A DNA stretch of 64,000 bases from Paenalcaligenes sp050487225 (GTDB lineage: Bacteria > Pseudomonadota > Gammaproteobacteria > Burkholderiales > Burkholderiaceae_B): contig NZ_JBKQGY010000001.1 in NCBI RefSeq assembly GCF_050487225.1, positions 1,178,001-1,242,000 on the forward strand, written 5' to 3'. A program made the position numbers and the translations under genes. Below, piece by piece: positions 9,154 to 17,308 of this stretch (the first letter of the stretch is position 1; each line of letters opens with the position of its first letter). The notes below the pieces were generated by a model. The model made no database searches, was not told where the DNA came from, and saw only the letters and a program-made list of their open reading frames with translations.

Positions 9154-9209
9154 GCGCTACCTACAGTACCCTATAGCGTTAAACCCTTTTACTGTTGAGG
9201 TAGCCGCTT

Positions 9210-10073
9210 ATGAGTCTAGCCCCTGTATATTTTGACAACGCCATGTTGGAAGACTGGCTTCAGGAAGACATAGGCTACCTAGACCTCACCAGCACCTTGC
9301 TGCAATTGGGAAACAAGCCTGCCCGCATAACGTGGCGTACTCGTGGCGCTACGGTCAGCGCTTGCACCGAAGAAGTAGTACGCCTACTGCAATCGCGTCA
9401 GGTTACACACATCAAACACTTACCCAGCGGTCAACATGCCGCTGATGGTGACATACTGGTAGAAGCAGAAGGCCCTGCTCAAGCCTTGTTAGATGTTTGG
9501 AAAGTTGGTCAAAACCTGCTGGAATACGCTTGCTCGGTTGCTCTGCGTACCCATCAACTGGTGGAAGCCGTTAAACAACTTAACCCCCATGTAGGCATAC
9601 TGACTACCCGCAAACACCCACCGGGTTTGCGACGCATCGCTGTTAAATCCACGATGGCTGGCGGTGCCTGGCCGCACCGCTTAGGGCTATCTGAAACCAT
9701 CTTAGTGTTCCCCCAACACCGTGCGCTCTTGGCTGAAAATGGTTGGACAGAAGTCAAAGAAAGACTACGCCAAAACGCCAACGGCTTAGCAGAAAAGAAA
9801 GTGGTGATAGAAGCAGCCACGCTGGAAGAAACACTACTGGCTGTAGAGGCGGGTGCTGATGTCATCCAGTTCGATAAGGTCGCGCCTGCACAATTACGCG
9901 AATGGTGCGCCCCGCTACGTGAACGCTACCCGTCGTTAAAACTATTGGCGGCCGGCGGCATCAACAAAACGAATGCAGCAGACTATGCCAACTGTGGTGT
10001 TGATGGGCTGGTGACCAGTAGCTTGTACTACGGCCCACCCGCCGATATTAGTGTGAGTATTCAGAAAATCTAA
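9210..10073 (+). CDS. modD: ModD, quinolinate phosphoribosyltransferase-like protein
   Basis: A 287-residue member of the NadC/QPRTase fold. The ModD signature is clear: TTRKHPPGLRRIAVKSTMAG, then PHRLGLSETILVFPQHR, and the C-terminal barrel end FDKVAP...LAAGGI. ModD proteins are usually found beside molybdate ABC transporter genes, and their exact reaction is unsettled. No modABC gene is present here, so this copy is orphaned in the window. GAGGTAG before the ATG is the likely ribosome binding site. Confidence 0.85.
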   Translation: MSLAPVYFDNAMLEDWLQEDIGYLDLTSTLLQLGNKPARITWRTRGATVSACTEEVVRLLQSRQVTHIKHLPSGQHAADGDILVEAEGPAQALLDVWKVGQNLLEYACSVALRTHQLVEAVKQLNPHVGILTTRKHPPGLRRIAVKSTMAGGAWPHRLGLSETILVFPQHRALLAENGWTEVKERLRQNANGLAEKKVVIEAATLEETLLAVEAGADVIQFDKVAPAQLREWCAPLRERYPSLKLLAAGGINKTNAADYANCGVDGLVTSSLYYGPPADISVSIQKI

Positions 10074-10160
10074 TCGGTCTCTCGTGAGGTTGCCGTCCAC
10101 ACCAGTACTCTAAAATTCACGCATGCAACATGCGTAGCTGATGCGATACCTCACACATAA

Positions 10161-10187
10161 AAAAGGGCTGTCACTGACAGCCCTTTT
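10161..10187. terminator. bidirectional terminator
   Basis: AAAAGGGCTGTC (10161-10172) pairs perfectly with GACAGCCCTTTT (10176-10187) around a 3-nt loop, with A and T tracts on both sides. It can serve the convergent modD (+) and the DUF4139 gene (-). Confidence 0.85.
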
Positions 10188-10193
10188 CAGCAT

Positions 10194-12203
10194 TTATAGT
10201 TTGCTTAATGCTTCTTGGAAACGCTGACGTGCTGCTTGCCATTGCTGATTCTGCTCTTCTGACAACTTACGCAGTTCAGCAATGCGGTCTTCTAGACTCT
10301 CTAGCTGTTGAGCAAAACGTTGTCCCAAATTGCTTTGGTCACTCACCGCCCCAAGGTTCTCACGCACACGAGCTTGTTCTTCAACTTGCTCGTCCAGCAG
10401 CGACTGCGTGTGCTGCCAATCTTGCTGTGCAAGGCTTTGTTTCTCGCGCAATGCTAACAGCTCAGGCATTGCCGCTTTCCATTTCGCATTCAACCCGCCT
10501 TGGTTCCAGTTGTACAACACACTTTCACTCACATCATCCAGTCGCAACTCTTCCGCATCTAAACGACTAAAGGTGGCTTGTACTTGCAGGGTTTTACCGG
10601 CTGGTACAGTCAATCGCAGTCTATAGCTCTGGCTAGTTTGCTCGGTTTGGGCTGCACTGGTGAACTCCCAACCTTCCTGACGTGGGATGTCGATAATAAT
10701 CTGGCGCTCTTCTTGTGCTGCACCCTGTACGTTATACGTCCATAGCTGGCTTTGCTTCCATGTACTTAAGGCTACGCCATTCGCCACTTGTGTCTGTGTG
10801 ATCTCACGAGCGGTTGTGTGCTCTTGCTGAATTTGTACTTTGTTATCTCTAGCAAAATAAATCAGCCGTGCTTCACCACTAGGCAAACCGCTAAGTTGCG
10901 CATCGCCTATGTGACCTAGCTGACGATCAAACACTGTGATGATCCCTGGAGGCAAGCTGCTATCTAGCGTGTTCTTCAGATAAATAGCGGCACTAGGATG
11001 AGGACTACTTTGATTCTGAAAGTAAACAGACACATCCTCGGCTTGTACCTGCTGATCTTGGAAAGGTACTGAAATAGTTTGCCCACTGGCCGCAGTGACG
11101 GGATCCGGAATAGTAAAACGCACTACCGTTTGGCCTTCATCCGTAATCGCTGCTGTACCACCGGCAATCCCAGCAGAACCTCCTCTACCCCGTTCCTGCA
11201 TTCTTTCTTCCCTCACCACCGCTGACTGTACCGCCCGCTTCGCCATCATGGGTGCCGCAACAGGTGCAGGCGCATAATCCGCAAAGTTCGCTGCATAATT
11301 ATCCGGTTCGGGGGCGGTACTACTGCCTACCGCGATGGGCAGCTCTGGACGTGTATGCCAGTACTGCTGCAACAATGCCTGCTGATACACCACTGGAGAA
11401 CCAGAGCTAAGGGTTAGGCTGATATTGTCCCAATTCTCGCCCGTTGTATTCTCCACCACTGCCCAGGCCTGAAGTCTGGCTTTATTATCTTTATCTAACA
11501 AAAGCCTATATGTGGTTTTCCAAATAGGGGCAGCAATCAAGTAGCGCAGCTCTAGCTCTTTAGCTTTGGTAGGAGCCAAAGACAGGTGCAATTCGCGACT
11601 GTTATCGTTGGTCTGCCGTGCCAGAATTTGGCTGGCTTGCTGCAATTGCTCTTGAATGCGAGCATCCAATACCTGCAAGCTGCTGTCTGGGCCTAGCTCT
11701 ACCGTTTGCACTTGCCCTTCGGTACTAAGCAACGATAAGGAATATACCGTTTTCTTCTCTTGTTCTTGCGCATCTACACCTAGCAAGGTGCCTCGAATGC
11801 TGCGCCCTTGTGAATAGGCTTGCACCTCTACACCACGCAAACTACTGGCCAACGCATGAATAGAGCTAAGGCTATATTCGTTAAACGGTAGCCCCGCCAA
11901 ACTGCTGTCTAGAGGCGCTTGGCCCGCTAGCGTTAGGCTTTGAATGCGTTGCTCTGCATCCGTAATCAGCAGAGTTTTGAGCACATCATCAACTTGGCTC
12001 AGGGGCACGGTTAAGCTGACTGGACCTTGTTCAGGAATAGCGACTTGTCTCACTACCTCGGCAATACCTGCCGTAGACAAACTGATTTCACGTATGGAGT
12101 CTGCCCATGTTGCGCCACCCCACAAGCAAAGGCTAAGAGTAAGGCTAAGACGAGTAGTAACACCAAGCCTAGCAACAGACAAAGGTAGAGCAGACATAAA
12201 CAT
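10194..12203 (-). CDS. secreted DUF4139 domain protein
   Basis: A 669-residue protein. A signal peptide (LSLTLSLCLWGGATWA, cleavage near residue 34) predicts export. The body matches the DUF4139/mucoidy-inhibitor-like layout: an N-terminal beta domain, a coiled-coil-like stretch RIQEQLQQASQILARQ, the conserved YLIAAPIWKTTYRLLL block (about 222-237) and WAVVENTTGENWDNISLTLSSG. The C-terminal 80 residues (LREKQSLAQQDWQHTQSLL onward) are again coiled coil. The molecular role of this family is not established. The ATG at 12197 (AGGA 8 nt upstream) is an alternative start. Confidence 0.75.
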   Translation of the reverse strand: MFMSALPLSVARLGVTTRLSLTLSLCLWGGATWADSIREISLSTAGIAEVVRQVAIPEQGPVSLTVPLSQVDDVLKTLLITDAEQRIQSLTLAGQAPLDSSLAGLPFNEYSLSSIHALASSLRGVEVQAYSQGRSIRGTLLGVDAQEQEKKTVYSLSLLSTEGQVQTVELGPDSSLQVLDARIQEQLQQASQILARQTNDNSRELHLSLAPTKAKELELRYLIAAPIWKTTYRLLLDKDNKARLQAWAVVENTTGENWDNISLTLSSGSPVVYQQALLQQYWHTRPELPIAVGSSTAPEPDNYAANFADYAPAPVAAPMMAKRAVQSAVVREERMQERGRGGSAGIAGGTAAITDEGQTVVRFTIPDPVTAASGQTISVPFQDQQVQAEDVSVYFQNQSSPHPSAAIYLKNTLDSSLPPGIITVFDRQLGHIGDAQLSGLPSGEARLIYFARDNKVQIQQEHTTAREITQTQVANGVALSTWKQSQLWTYNVQGAAQEERQIIIDIPRQEGWEFTSAAQTEQTSQSYRLRLTVPAGKTLQVQATFSRLDAEELRLDDVSESVLYNWNQGGLNAKWKAAMPELLALREKQSLAQQDWQHTQSLLDEQVEEQARVRENLGAVSDQSNLGQRFAQQLESLEDRIAELRKLSEEQNQQWQAARQRFQEALSKL

Positions 12204-12285
12204 ATTCCTAGTAAAAACAGTACGAGAATTATGTAGTATTGACCTGCCTTGCGTAGCATTGCAAGGTAAGCAAAGCTAACAAAAC

Positions 12286-12312
12286 AAAAAGGGCACACTT
12301 TTCAGTGTGCCC
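12286..12312 (-). terminator. original tmRNA terminator, now separated from ssrA
   Basis: On the minus strand GGGCACACT-GAAA-AGTGTGCCC (12291-12312) is followed by five T. It lies just beyond the left att copy, which is the original 3' end of ssrA. Before integration this would have terminated tmRNA; it is now 43 kb from the gene. Confidence 0.85.
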
Positions 12313-12322
12313 TTCTGTTTAC

Positions 12323-12354
12323 TGGTGGAGCCGGCGGGAATTGAACCCGCGTCC
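12323..12354 (-). repeat. left att repeat (displaced tmRNA 3' end)
   Basis: A 32-bp sequence identical to 55537-55568. It spells, on the minus strand, the T-arm and acceptor end of tmRNA including CCA. After position 12354 the sequence no longer matches tmRNA, which marks the start of phage DNA. Confidence 0.95.
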
Positions 12355-12426
12355 AGCGCGTTTAGCCGTTAGGAATTGCGCTTGAACTTCAACGGCTTAC
12401 AACTGCGAGTTTGCATGCATTATGCT

Positions 12427-12448
12427 GTCCGTGTGAAATCGGTGTGAT
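12427..12448 (+). promoter_or_regulatory. candidate integrase arm-type sites, left arm
   Basis: Two adjacent 11-bp units, GTCCGTGTGAA and ATCGGTGTGAT, resemble the three tandem ATCGGTGTGAA units at the integrase 3' end (55423-55455). In circular phage DNA the two sets would flank the att core, as integrase arm sites do. The shared block GTGTGAAATCGGTGTGA is 17 bp long. Confidence 0.55.
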
Positions 12449-12826
12449 TTGGAGCAACCGACTAAGAGAAGTGGGTGCATTGCGCATGCTCCACGCGCGC
12501 ACACTTAGTAACGTCTGCTCTCTTTGGATGCCTTAAAATCCTGTTTTTATAATCAGTATTCAAAACCATGCCAAACCACCCCACACTGATTACTGAAGCC
12601 ACAGTGCAATGCGGTTGCTCATTTCCGGGGGAAAGCGCCAGTGCATGACTGCTTGAAATCACGTATCGTATAACCGCACTCCAACCAGATGAGTCTTATA
12701 GATATGCTACCAATAACCCAACATCGCCGTATCCCATTCACCTTGGTTTAAACTATCGATACTACCCAGCACACTCACGGAAAGACGTATAATAAAGCTT
12801 TCTCTTAGAGTACTAAGTCTTAAAAA
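12449..12826. other. non-coding phage left end with candidate -10 element
   Basis: No convincing gene is present here. TATAAT at 12788-12793 lies 34 bp before the ATG of the AT-rich gene at 12827 and may be its -10 element; no good -35 is visible. I see nothing else supportable in the stretch. Confidence 0.4.
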
Positions 12827-13492
12827 ATGGCAGATAAAAAAACAAAAATAGAAAACTCCACAAAATTAATAATATACCTAATATTATGGTATTTTTATGC
12901 CTATCTTTTTTATGTAGGATATTTTGACTACTTCAATATTCCTATTTCATTATTAAATATTGACTTAAGTGACTTAATCCCTCTTGGGATAAGCCTGGCA
13001 TTTATAGGGCCTTTATTTTGTTTTTTTCTCATTACCCTGGCAAAGGACTATCTAAAATTCCTAAATAAAAAATCACCATACATTTCTTACTGCATAGTTA
13101 TTCTATTTATACCTCTATTATTCATACACCTAACAAACTACGCAAGGCCTTACTTACTCATATGGAGTTTTGTTGAGGCCTTACTTATATTTATTCCAAT
13201 CTTAGCGTTAGAAAAAAACAAAACAAAAACCGAAGAAAAGACAAAAATAGAAAAAACACTATCTGATATATATTTATCTGTTGTTTTATTAGCAATAGTA
13301 TCACCAACCTTAGGATACATATACGCAAGCAATAAAACCCTAAACACAGCAGTAAACGGATACACAATAATAAAAACAAATGGATTTACCGCAATAGCAA
13401 AAAAAGACCCAAAAAACAAAAAAGAATATATCAGAATTATAAATCTAGAAGATAAACATATAAAAACAATAAAAAACAAAACTACCAATTAG
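12827..13492 (+). CDS. AT-rich polytopic membrane protein, prophage accessory gene (moron)
   Basis: 221 residues with about five hydrophobic helices (from IIYLILWYFYAYLFYVGYF near residue 15 to about residue 165), a Lys-rich loop near 130-145 and a soluble Lys-rich tail. Codon use is strikingly A/T-rich compared with all neighbours, which indicates recent acquisition. It lies between the left att site and the lysis cassette, is transcribed against the late operon and overlaps the Rz1 3' end by 11 bp. Such genes are often expressed in lysogeny. I do not recognise a family; phage exclusion or surface modification is speculation. Confidence 0.7.
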   Translation: MADKKTKIENSTKLIIYLILWYFYAYLFYVGYFDYFNIPISLLNIDLSDLIPLGISLAFIGPLFCFFLITLAKDYLKFLNKKSPYISYCIVILFIPLLFIHLTNYARPYLLIWSFVEALLIFIPILALEKNKTKTEEKTKIEKTLSDIYLSVVLLAIVSPTLGYIYASNKTLNTAVNGYTIIKTNGFTAIAKKDPKNKKEYIRIINLEDKHIKTIKNKTTN

Positions 13493-13715
13493 AAAGAACA
13501 TCATTTTTGCTAGCGCAAGCAAGATACTGAAACACCAACTCAATATAAGCTTTGCTCAACACATCCCACGAGTCAGTATCTAGCTCAGGGATAGTCGGGC
13601 AAGGCTCTGACAAGTTAGCGGGAAGCGTTGGCCTCACGTATCCCTTCGTTGATGCGCTGCAACCGCTCAGAATCAATACGGCAATCAGCAGGCAAAGGCT
13701 TTTCAATTTCAACAC
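13482..13715 (-). CDS. Rz1-like outer-membrane spanin lipoprotein
   Basis: A 77-residue protein with a lipoprotein signal (LLIAVLILSGCSA, lipobox LSGC with Cys at about 19) and a Pro-containing mature part. Its start lies inside the 3' part of the Rz-like gene in another frame, the classical nested spanin arrangement. With the inner-membrane spanin it would fuse the membranes at the last step of lysis. The mature domain is longer than in lambda Rz1. Confidence 0.8.
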   Translation of the reverse strand: MLKLKSLCLLIAVLILSGCSASTKGYVRPTLPANLSEPCPTIPELDTDSWDVLSKAYIELVFQYLACASKNDVLSNW

Positions 13716-13953
13716 GGGTATACCTCTCTATAACTGTAGGTTTGACAGCATTCAGAGCGTTTATCCGCTCCTGTAGCTCGATGGAGATAAGTGCTAGGCG
13801 CTCCGACTCATCACGGAACGCCTCCAGATCGGCAACGTACTGGGCGTTTTGGCAATCAACCTGCCCAGCCCTGTACTGGATACCCCCATACAGCCAAACA
13901 CCCACAAAAAAAGCCGCTGCAATAGCGGCCCCTGTCATTGTGCGTCCAAGCAT
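13615..13953 (-). CDS. Rz-like inner-membrane spanin
   Basis: 112 residues from the ATG at 13953, which follows AAAGGAATCAGAA; in-frame codons upstream lie inside the lysozyme gene. An N-terminal membrane anchor (TGAAIAAAFFVGVWLYGG) is followed by a periplasmic coiled coil (YVADLEAFRDESERLALISIE) as in i-spanins. It overlaps the lysozyme gene upstream and carries the start of the lipoprotein gene within it. Confidence 0.8.
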   Translation of the reverse strand: MLGRTMTGAAIAAAFFVGVWLYGGIQYRAGQVDCQNAQYVADLEAFRDESERLALISIELQERINALNAVKPTVIERYTRVEIEKPLPADCRIDSERLQRINEGIREANASR

Positions 13954-14483
13954 TTCTGATTCCTTTCTAGCTGTCGCTCCCATACACCCCAGCACTGTCT
14001 ATTCCCCGGAGTAGAGCAATCAAAGCCCGCTGCGTACTTATATAAAAGCAATGAACCGCATGCCTTCAGATAATCACCATTCAGCAAGTGACGACGCATA
14101 GACGATTTACGCCACGTTCCAATCCCGTACTGCCCAACAAAATCCAGATACAGGTCGTACTCTTCCTGGTGCAACTTAACGTCAGGCAAGCTTGCATGAA
14201 ACATCCGCTCATCACCGCTCATGAGATTACGCGCCAGTTGCTCTGCGCGTTCGCGTGTAATCGGCGGGTCTGTCATCTTCACCGACGTACCATCTTCATA
14301 GCGCGTAGAGCCGTGACCAATGGTAGGCACATCGCCTTTCGTTGGAATGTGCGGAGCCAGCAAAGTCTGACCATCGGCTGCGCGTACAGGCGTACTCTCA
14401 CCTTCATTTGCCACCCAGCCCGCAAAGCCTGCAGCGCTCACAGTTAGCAGCGCCACAGCTATTCGTTGTCTTAATGCACTCAT
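13935..14483 (-). CDS. endolysin, phage lysozyme (GH24) with SAR-type N-terminus
   Basis: 182 residues. The weakly hydrophobic N-terminus rich in Ala/Gly (VALLTVSAAGFAGWVA) fits a signal-arrest-release anchor. The catalytic region has Glu in WVANEGEST and GDVPTIGHGST with the Asp/Thr of the GH24 E-D-T triad, spaced more widely than in T4 lysozyme. It would cleave peptidoglycan after release from the membrane. The ATG at 14483 overlaps the holin stop (ATGA). Confidence 0.85.
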   Translation of the reverse strand: MSALRQRIAVALLTVSAAGFAGWVANEGESTPVRAADGQTLLAPHIPTKGDVPTIGHGSTRYEDGTSVKMTDPPITRERAEQLARNLMSGDERMFHASLPDVKLHQEEYDLYLDFVGQYGIGTWRKSSMRRHLLNGDYLKACGSLLLYKYAAGFDCSTPGNRQCWGVWERQLERNQKCLDAQ

Positions 14484-14749
14484 AGCTCGCACTTGTCCTT
14501 TAGCGCGGCCAGCTGCGCTTGATGCATTTCCTTCTCTCGCTTATCGCGCCGGTGCTGAAAGTAGAGGTTTGCAAACAAACCAATCACAGCCACCAACACA
14601 CCCGTCAATCCCAGCCAGTTCACCTCTGCCCACCAACCAGTCGCCCCAACACCAGCACCTATAGCCATTGTTTTGTTGGCCGCTGATATCCCAGTTGCCT
14701 CTACTGCAACCTCTCTCAAATTCATGGTTTTAATCCTTTGGGGCTGCAT
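14480..14749 (-). CDS. phage holin
   Basis: 89 residues from ATG 14749, which follows GGAGGCCACT. There are two hydrophobic segments (NKTMAIGAGVGATGWWAEV, about 25-43, and LTGVLVAVIGLFANLYF, about 48-64) and a very charged C-terminus (HRRDKREKEMHQ). This is the layout of class II holins/pinholins and sits directly before the SAR-type endolysin, which matches pinholin use. It would set lysis timing. Confidence 0.8.
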   Translation of the reverse strand: MQPQRIKTMNLREVAVEATGISAANKTMAIGAGVGATGWWAEVNWLGLTGVLVAVIGLFANLYFQHRRDKREKEMHQAQLAALKDKCEL

Positions 14750-14762
14750 AGTGGCCTCCAAT

Positions 14763-14788
14763 AAAAAAGCCCCGACAAAAGTCAGGGC
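14763..14788 (-). terminator. terminator-like hairpin before the holin
   Basis: Minus-strand GCCCTGAC-TTTT-GTCGGGGC followed by TTTTTT. It lies between the tail-fibre gene and the holin ribosome binding site, so the lysis genes need read-through or antitermination. Confidence 0.7.
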
Positions 14789-14803
14789 GTAAAAAAACCG
14801 CTG

Positions 14804-15943
14804 TTACGCGGCCGGCACATCTTGTTCTGGCATTTCAGGCTTCGGATAAAGTGACGGATCCTCCGCAAACCTCAAGCTAACAAAGCGCCCTTCCAAAATA
14901 TCCACTGGCTCACCATTTGTGGCAGGGCCTGTACTGTAGTCGGGCGTGTACGTGCGAATCGTGAGGACACCATCGGCTTCTTCATAGTCGAGCGTGAAGT
15001 AGATGTTCCCGTTCCGGTCTTTGGGAGTTTCGATGTACCAGCCATCACGCGACAGAAGCGGGGCGTTGCTGAGCTCATATACACCTACGGAAATGCGCTT
15101 AAATCCTATCTGCTCAATTTCTTTGTGATCTGTTTTTTCGATGCTCTTGCAGGAAAGATGAACTATAGGGGATGCTCGTTTGATGAACCCATTACTATCT
15201 ATTGTTGTATTCCCTGAATGCCACAACTTACCGCGGACAACAAGCCAACCTTCAGTCGGCGATTTTGCTGTATGCACAAAGAAATCCCCAGTATACGGTG
15301 CTGCAGAAATCCTAAAACCAGCCACCTCTTTCGTATATGGGACATTTAAGAAGAATTGCCCTCCCGAACTTGCTGCGTTGGTCACAGTATTGTCATAGTA
15401 AAAACCGCACATTTCTCGTGAATCTGCGTTTTGCTTGTAGACCAAATACCCGCCCAGACCAAAACCACCAACCTGTAGAAGCCTTCCCCCTGTGCTATCA
15501 AGTTGAGAAGCTTGAACTTCACGTACAGATGCGTTTCCTAAGCCAAGGTTGTTTCTAGCAGTAGGGATGTCTTTCAGGCCTGCTAGGTTGCCTAGCTTGG
15601 TCAACATATCCTGTTCCGCATTTGCAATGCGACGCTCATTTGACTCTACTTCGCCCGGCAAAAGACCTACCGAACGCACCAGACCTGCCGCTTCATCCGC
15701 TAGTTTTTTGAGGTAGCCATGCACTGGAATAATCCAATACGCCTGCCCAGATGCTGTTGCCCCCATGTATGCCGGCTCAATGGCTAAGGCTGTATCGCTT
15801 GATACGTTAGTGATTTCATACAACCGACCGTCAGGCCCCTGCAGGCCATCACCTACGCGAATATTCTGCACCCATGCGGTACCTACGCCAGTTACCGCCT
15901 TGTTGCCCTTCGTGACTGTTATCGTCCCTGCTCTATGCCACAT
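14804..15943 (-). CDS. phage tail fibre / receptor-binding protein
   Basis: 379 residues. The N-terminus (GTITVTKGNKAVTGVGTAWV) is the beta domain common to phage tail fibres that attach to the tip. A helical stretch follows (LKKLADEAAGLVRSVG, about 75-90), and the rest is probably a beta-rich receptor-binding part ending in an acidic Pro-rich tail. It is the last virion gene before lysis. Host specificity presumably resides here and in the J-like protein. Confidence 0.7.
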   Translation of the reverse strand: MWHRAGTITVTKGNKAVTGVGTAWVQNIRVGDGLQGPDGRLYEITNVSSDTALAIEPAYMGATASGQAYWIIPVHGYLKKLADEAAGLVRSVGLLPGEVESNERRIANAEQDMLTKLGNLAGLKDIPTARNNLGLGNASVREVQASQLDSTGGRLLQVGGFGLGGYLVYKQNADSREMCGFYYDNTVTNAASSGGQFFLNVPYTKEVAGFRISAAPYTGDFFVHTAKSPTEGWLVVRGKLWHSGNTTIDSNGFIKRASPIVHLSCKSIEKTDHKEIEQIGFKRISVGVYELSNAPLLSRDGWYIETPKDRNGNIYFTLDYEEADGVLTIRTYTPDYSTGPATNGEPVDILEGRFVSLRFAEDPSLYPKPEMPEQDVPAA

Positions 15944-15944
15944 A

Positions 15945-16160
15945 TCAACTTTCCTCCTGCTGCTCTGGATCCACAGCAGGCTCTATGGACTGCTCTACGC
16001 CTAATTTCTCGCGCAACTCATCACGCTCAGCTTCCACCGCCAGCAATTGCGCATGAACCTTGTCAAACTCAGCCTTGATTGCGTGATTCATCCCATTGAG
16101 CAACTCAATTGTCATGCGCTGATTAACATTGTTCATCAGCATTTGTGTAATGACTTGCAT
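15945..16160 (-). CDS. small coiled-coil protein beside the tail fibre
   Basis: 71 residues: an amphipathic N-terminus (MQVITQMLMNNVNQ), then a coiled coil (HAQLLAVEAERDELREKLG) and an acidic tail. It is one base from the tail-fibre gene. A tail-fibre assembly or adaptor role is possible but unproven. Confidence 0.55.
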   Translation of the reverse strand: MQVITQMLMNNVNQRMTIELLNGMNHAIKAEFDKVHAQLLAVEAERDELREKLGVEQSIEPAVDPEQQEES

Positions 16161-16171
16161 ATTTCTTCCAT

Positions 16172-16192
16172 AAAAAAACCCGCTTTCGCGGG
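16172..16192 (-). terminator. GAAA-tetraloop hairpin with T tract
   Basis: Minus-strand CCCGC-GAAA-GCGGG followed by seven T, then the ribosome binding site of the small coiled-coil gene. Confidence 0.7.
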
Positions 16193-16196
16193 CTTG

Positions 16197-16976
16197 TTAT
16201 AAATTCGTGACATCTACTTCTATTAGTATTGGATGCATAGATCCTTGGGGCCCCGTGTTCGGAAAATAGGTAGGGGTCGCATAACCTATGTAAGTGCTAT
16301 AACTAAAAAAATCCACGATCAACCGATTGCCAAACCAACCCAAGCCCTCCGATCCTACAAAAACGTCTGACTCGTTTCTTCCGTAAACTCCAGTAAATCC
16401 CCTCCCACCACATAAGATATATGCTCGATTAGTGATGCTGGTTATTGGGGTATTGCACCTCCACGACCACCACCCCTCATAATGAGATGGCGAAGCCCTA
16501 GATGACGTAATAAGGAAATTTGTAACTCGAAGGCTATTACTCTGCGAACTAAAGACCAGCGTTTTATTTGGCGTGTAGTTGTATATCTCCATCCCACTAC
16601 TAGCAACAGAACGATAATCATCATTGCTAACAAACAAATACCCAGTAAAGCTCACCCTGTAGAAAATGGTTTTCATTTCCTTGTTGTCTAGCGCTATGGG
16701 AGAAACTACTTGGATAGTTATAGTTGTGGGATTAGGCTTGCTGGCAAGGATAATGGCCCGAAAACAGAGATTGCTACTTTGCTCGGGCCTAACCGCTAAG
16801 ATCAGCCGCCGAGGATCAATTCCAGCAGGAACCGTTACGTTCACGCGATTGTTTCTTGTGTCTCGTACCCCCACCTTGTCGTAAGTGAATTTAGCCAAAA
16901 ACTTTAGATTCACACCCTGACTATCATCTATCTGTGTAATGAAGTCATCATTCAGGACCTGAAATGCGGCGCGCAT
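16197..16976 (-). CDS. unknown tail-region protein
   Basis: 259 residues, beta-rich by composition, with no recognised domain. Its start overlaps the stop of the preceding gene (TAATG), so it is translationally coupled within the tail-tip segment. Position after the J-like gene suggests a virion tip or fibre-associated protein. Confidence 0.6.
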   Translation of the reverse strand: MRAAFQVLNDDFITQIDDSQGVNLKFLAKFTYDKVGVRDTRNNRVNVTVPAGIDPRRLILAVRPEQSSNLCFRAIILASKPNPTTITIQVVSPIALDNKEMKTIFYRVSFTGYLFVSNDDYRSVASSGMEIYNYTPNKTLVFSSQSNSLRVTNFLITSSRASPSHYEGWWSWRCNTPITSITNRAYILCGGRGFTGVYGRNESDVFVGSEGLGWFGNRLIVDFFSYSTYIGYATPTYFPNTGPQGSMHPILIEVDVTNL

Positions 16977-17308
16977 TACATAACCCCCACAAGAACAGTC
17001 ATAGCAGGACTACCTTCCGCAAGCTTATGCACACGAACCGTCGTGTTATTTACTGTTGAAAAGGTAATCGTGTAAGCGACAGAGGCAAATGGATCTGATG
17101 TATTGAAATCACCAGACCCAAGCACCACAAAGAAAAACTCCTGCTTCGGGTGCTTTTCTTTCACAGTGAAGTCGAATGTTCTGACCGGCCATCCACCAGC
17201 ATAAGGAGTAGCTGGAACTGTGATAGTCTCCACAAATATACCCAGCCGATCATTTGTATCGAAAACAAGCTTTAGGTTTTCATCCCATATCTGCAGCCCG
17301 CCTTGCAT
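16976..17308 (-). CDS. unknown tail-region protein
   Basis: About 110 residues, starting at ATG 17308, which overlaps the stop of the J-like gene (TAATG). It is predicted beta-rich (TVPATPYAGGWPVRTFDFTV). I do not recognise a family. Tight coupling to the J-like gene suggests a tail-tip component. Confidence 0.6.
   Translation of the reverse strand: MQGGLQIWDENLKLVFDTNDRLGIFVETITVPATPYAGGWPVRTFDFTVKEKHPKQEFFFVVLGSGDFNTSDPFASVAYTITFSTVNNTTVRVHKLAEGSPAMTVLVGVM

Noticed and set aside
10208..11277. Plus-strand frames opposite the DUF4139 gene
   Set aside because: No ribosome binding sites and Cys/Ser-rich composition typical of antisense shadows.
12053..12298. Hydrophobic 81-residue minus-strand frame before the DUF4139 gene
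   Set aside because: It is a shadow of the DUF4139 signal-peptide region in another frame and runs into the tmRNA terminator.
12323..12480. Possible second tmRNA gene at the left att site
   Set aside because: Only the 32-bp 3' end matches; the tag frame and 5' half are absent, so it is the displaced ssrA end.
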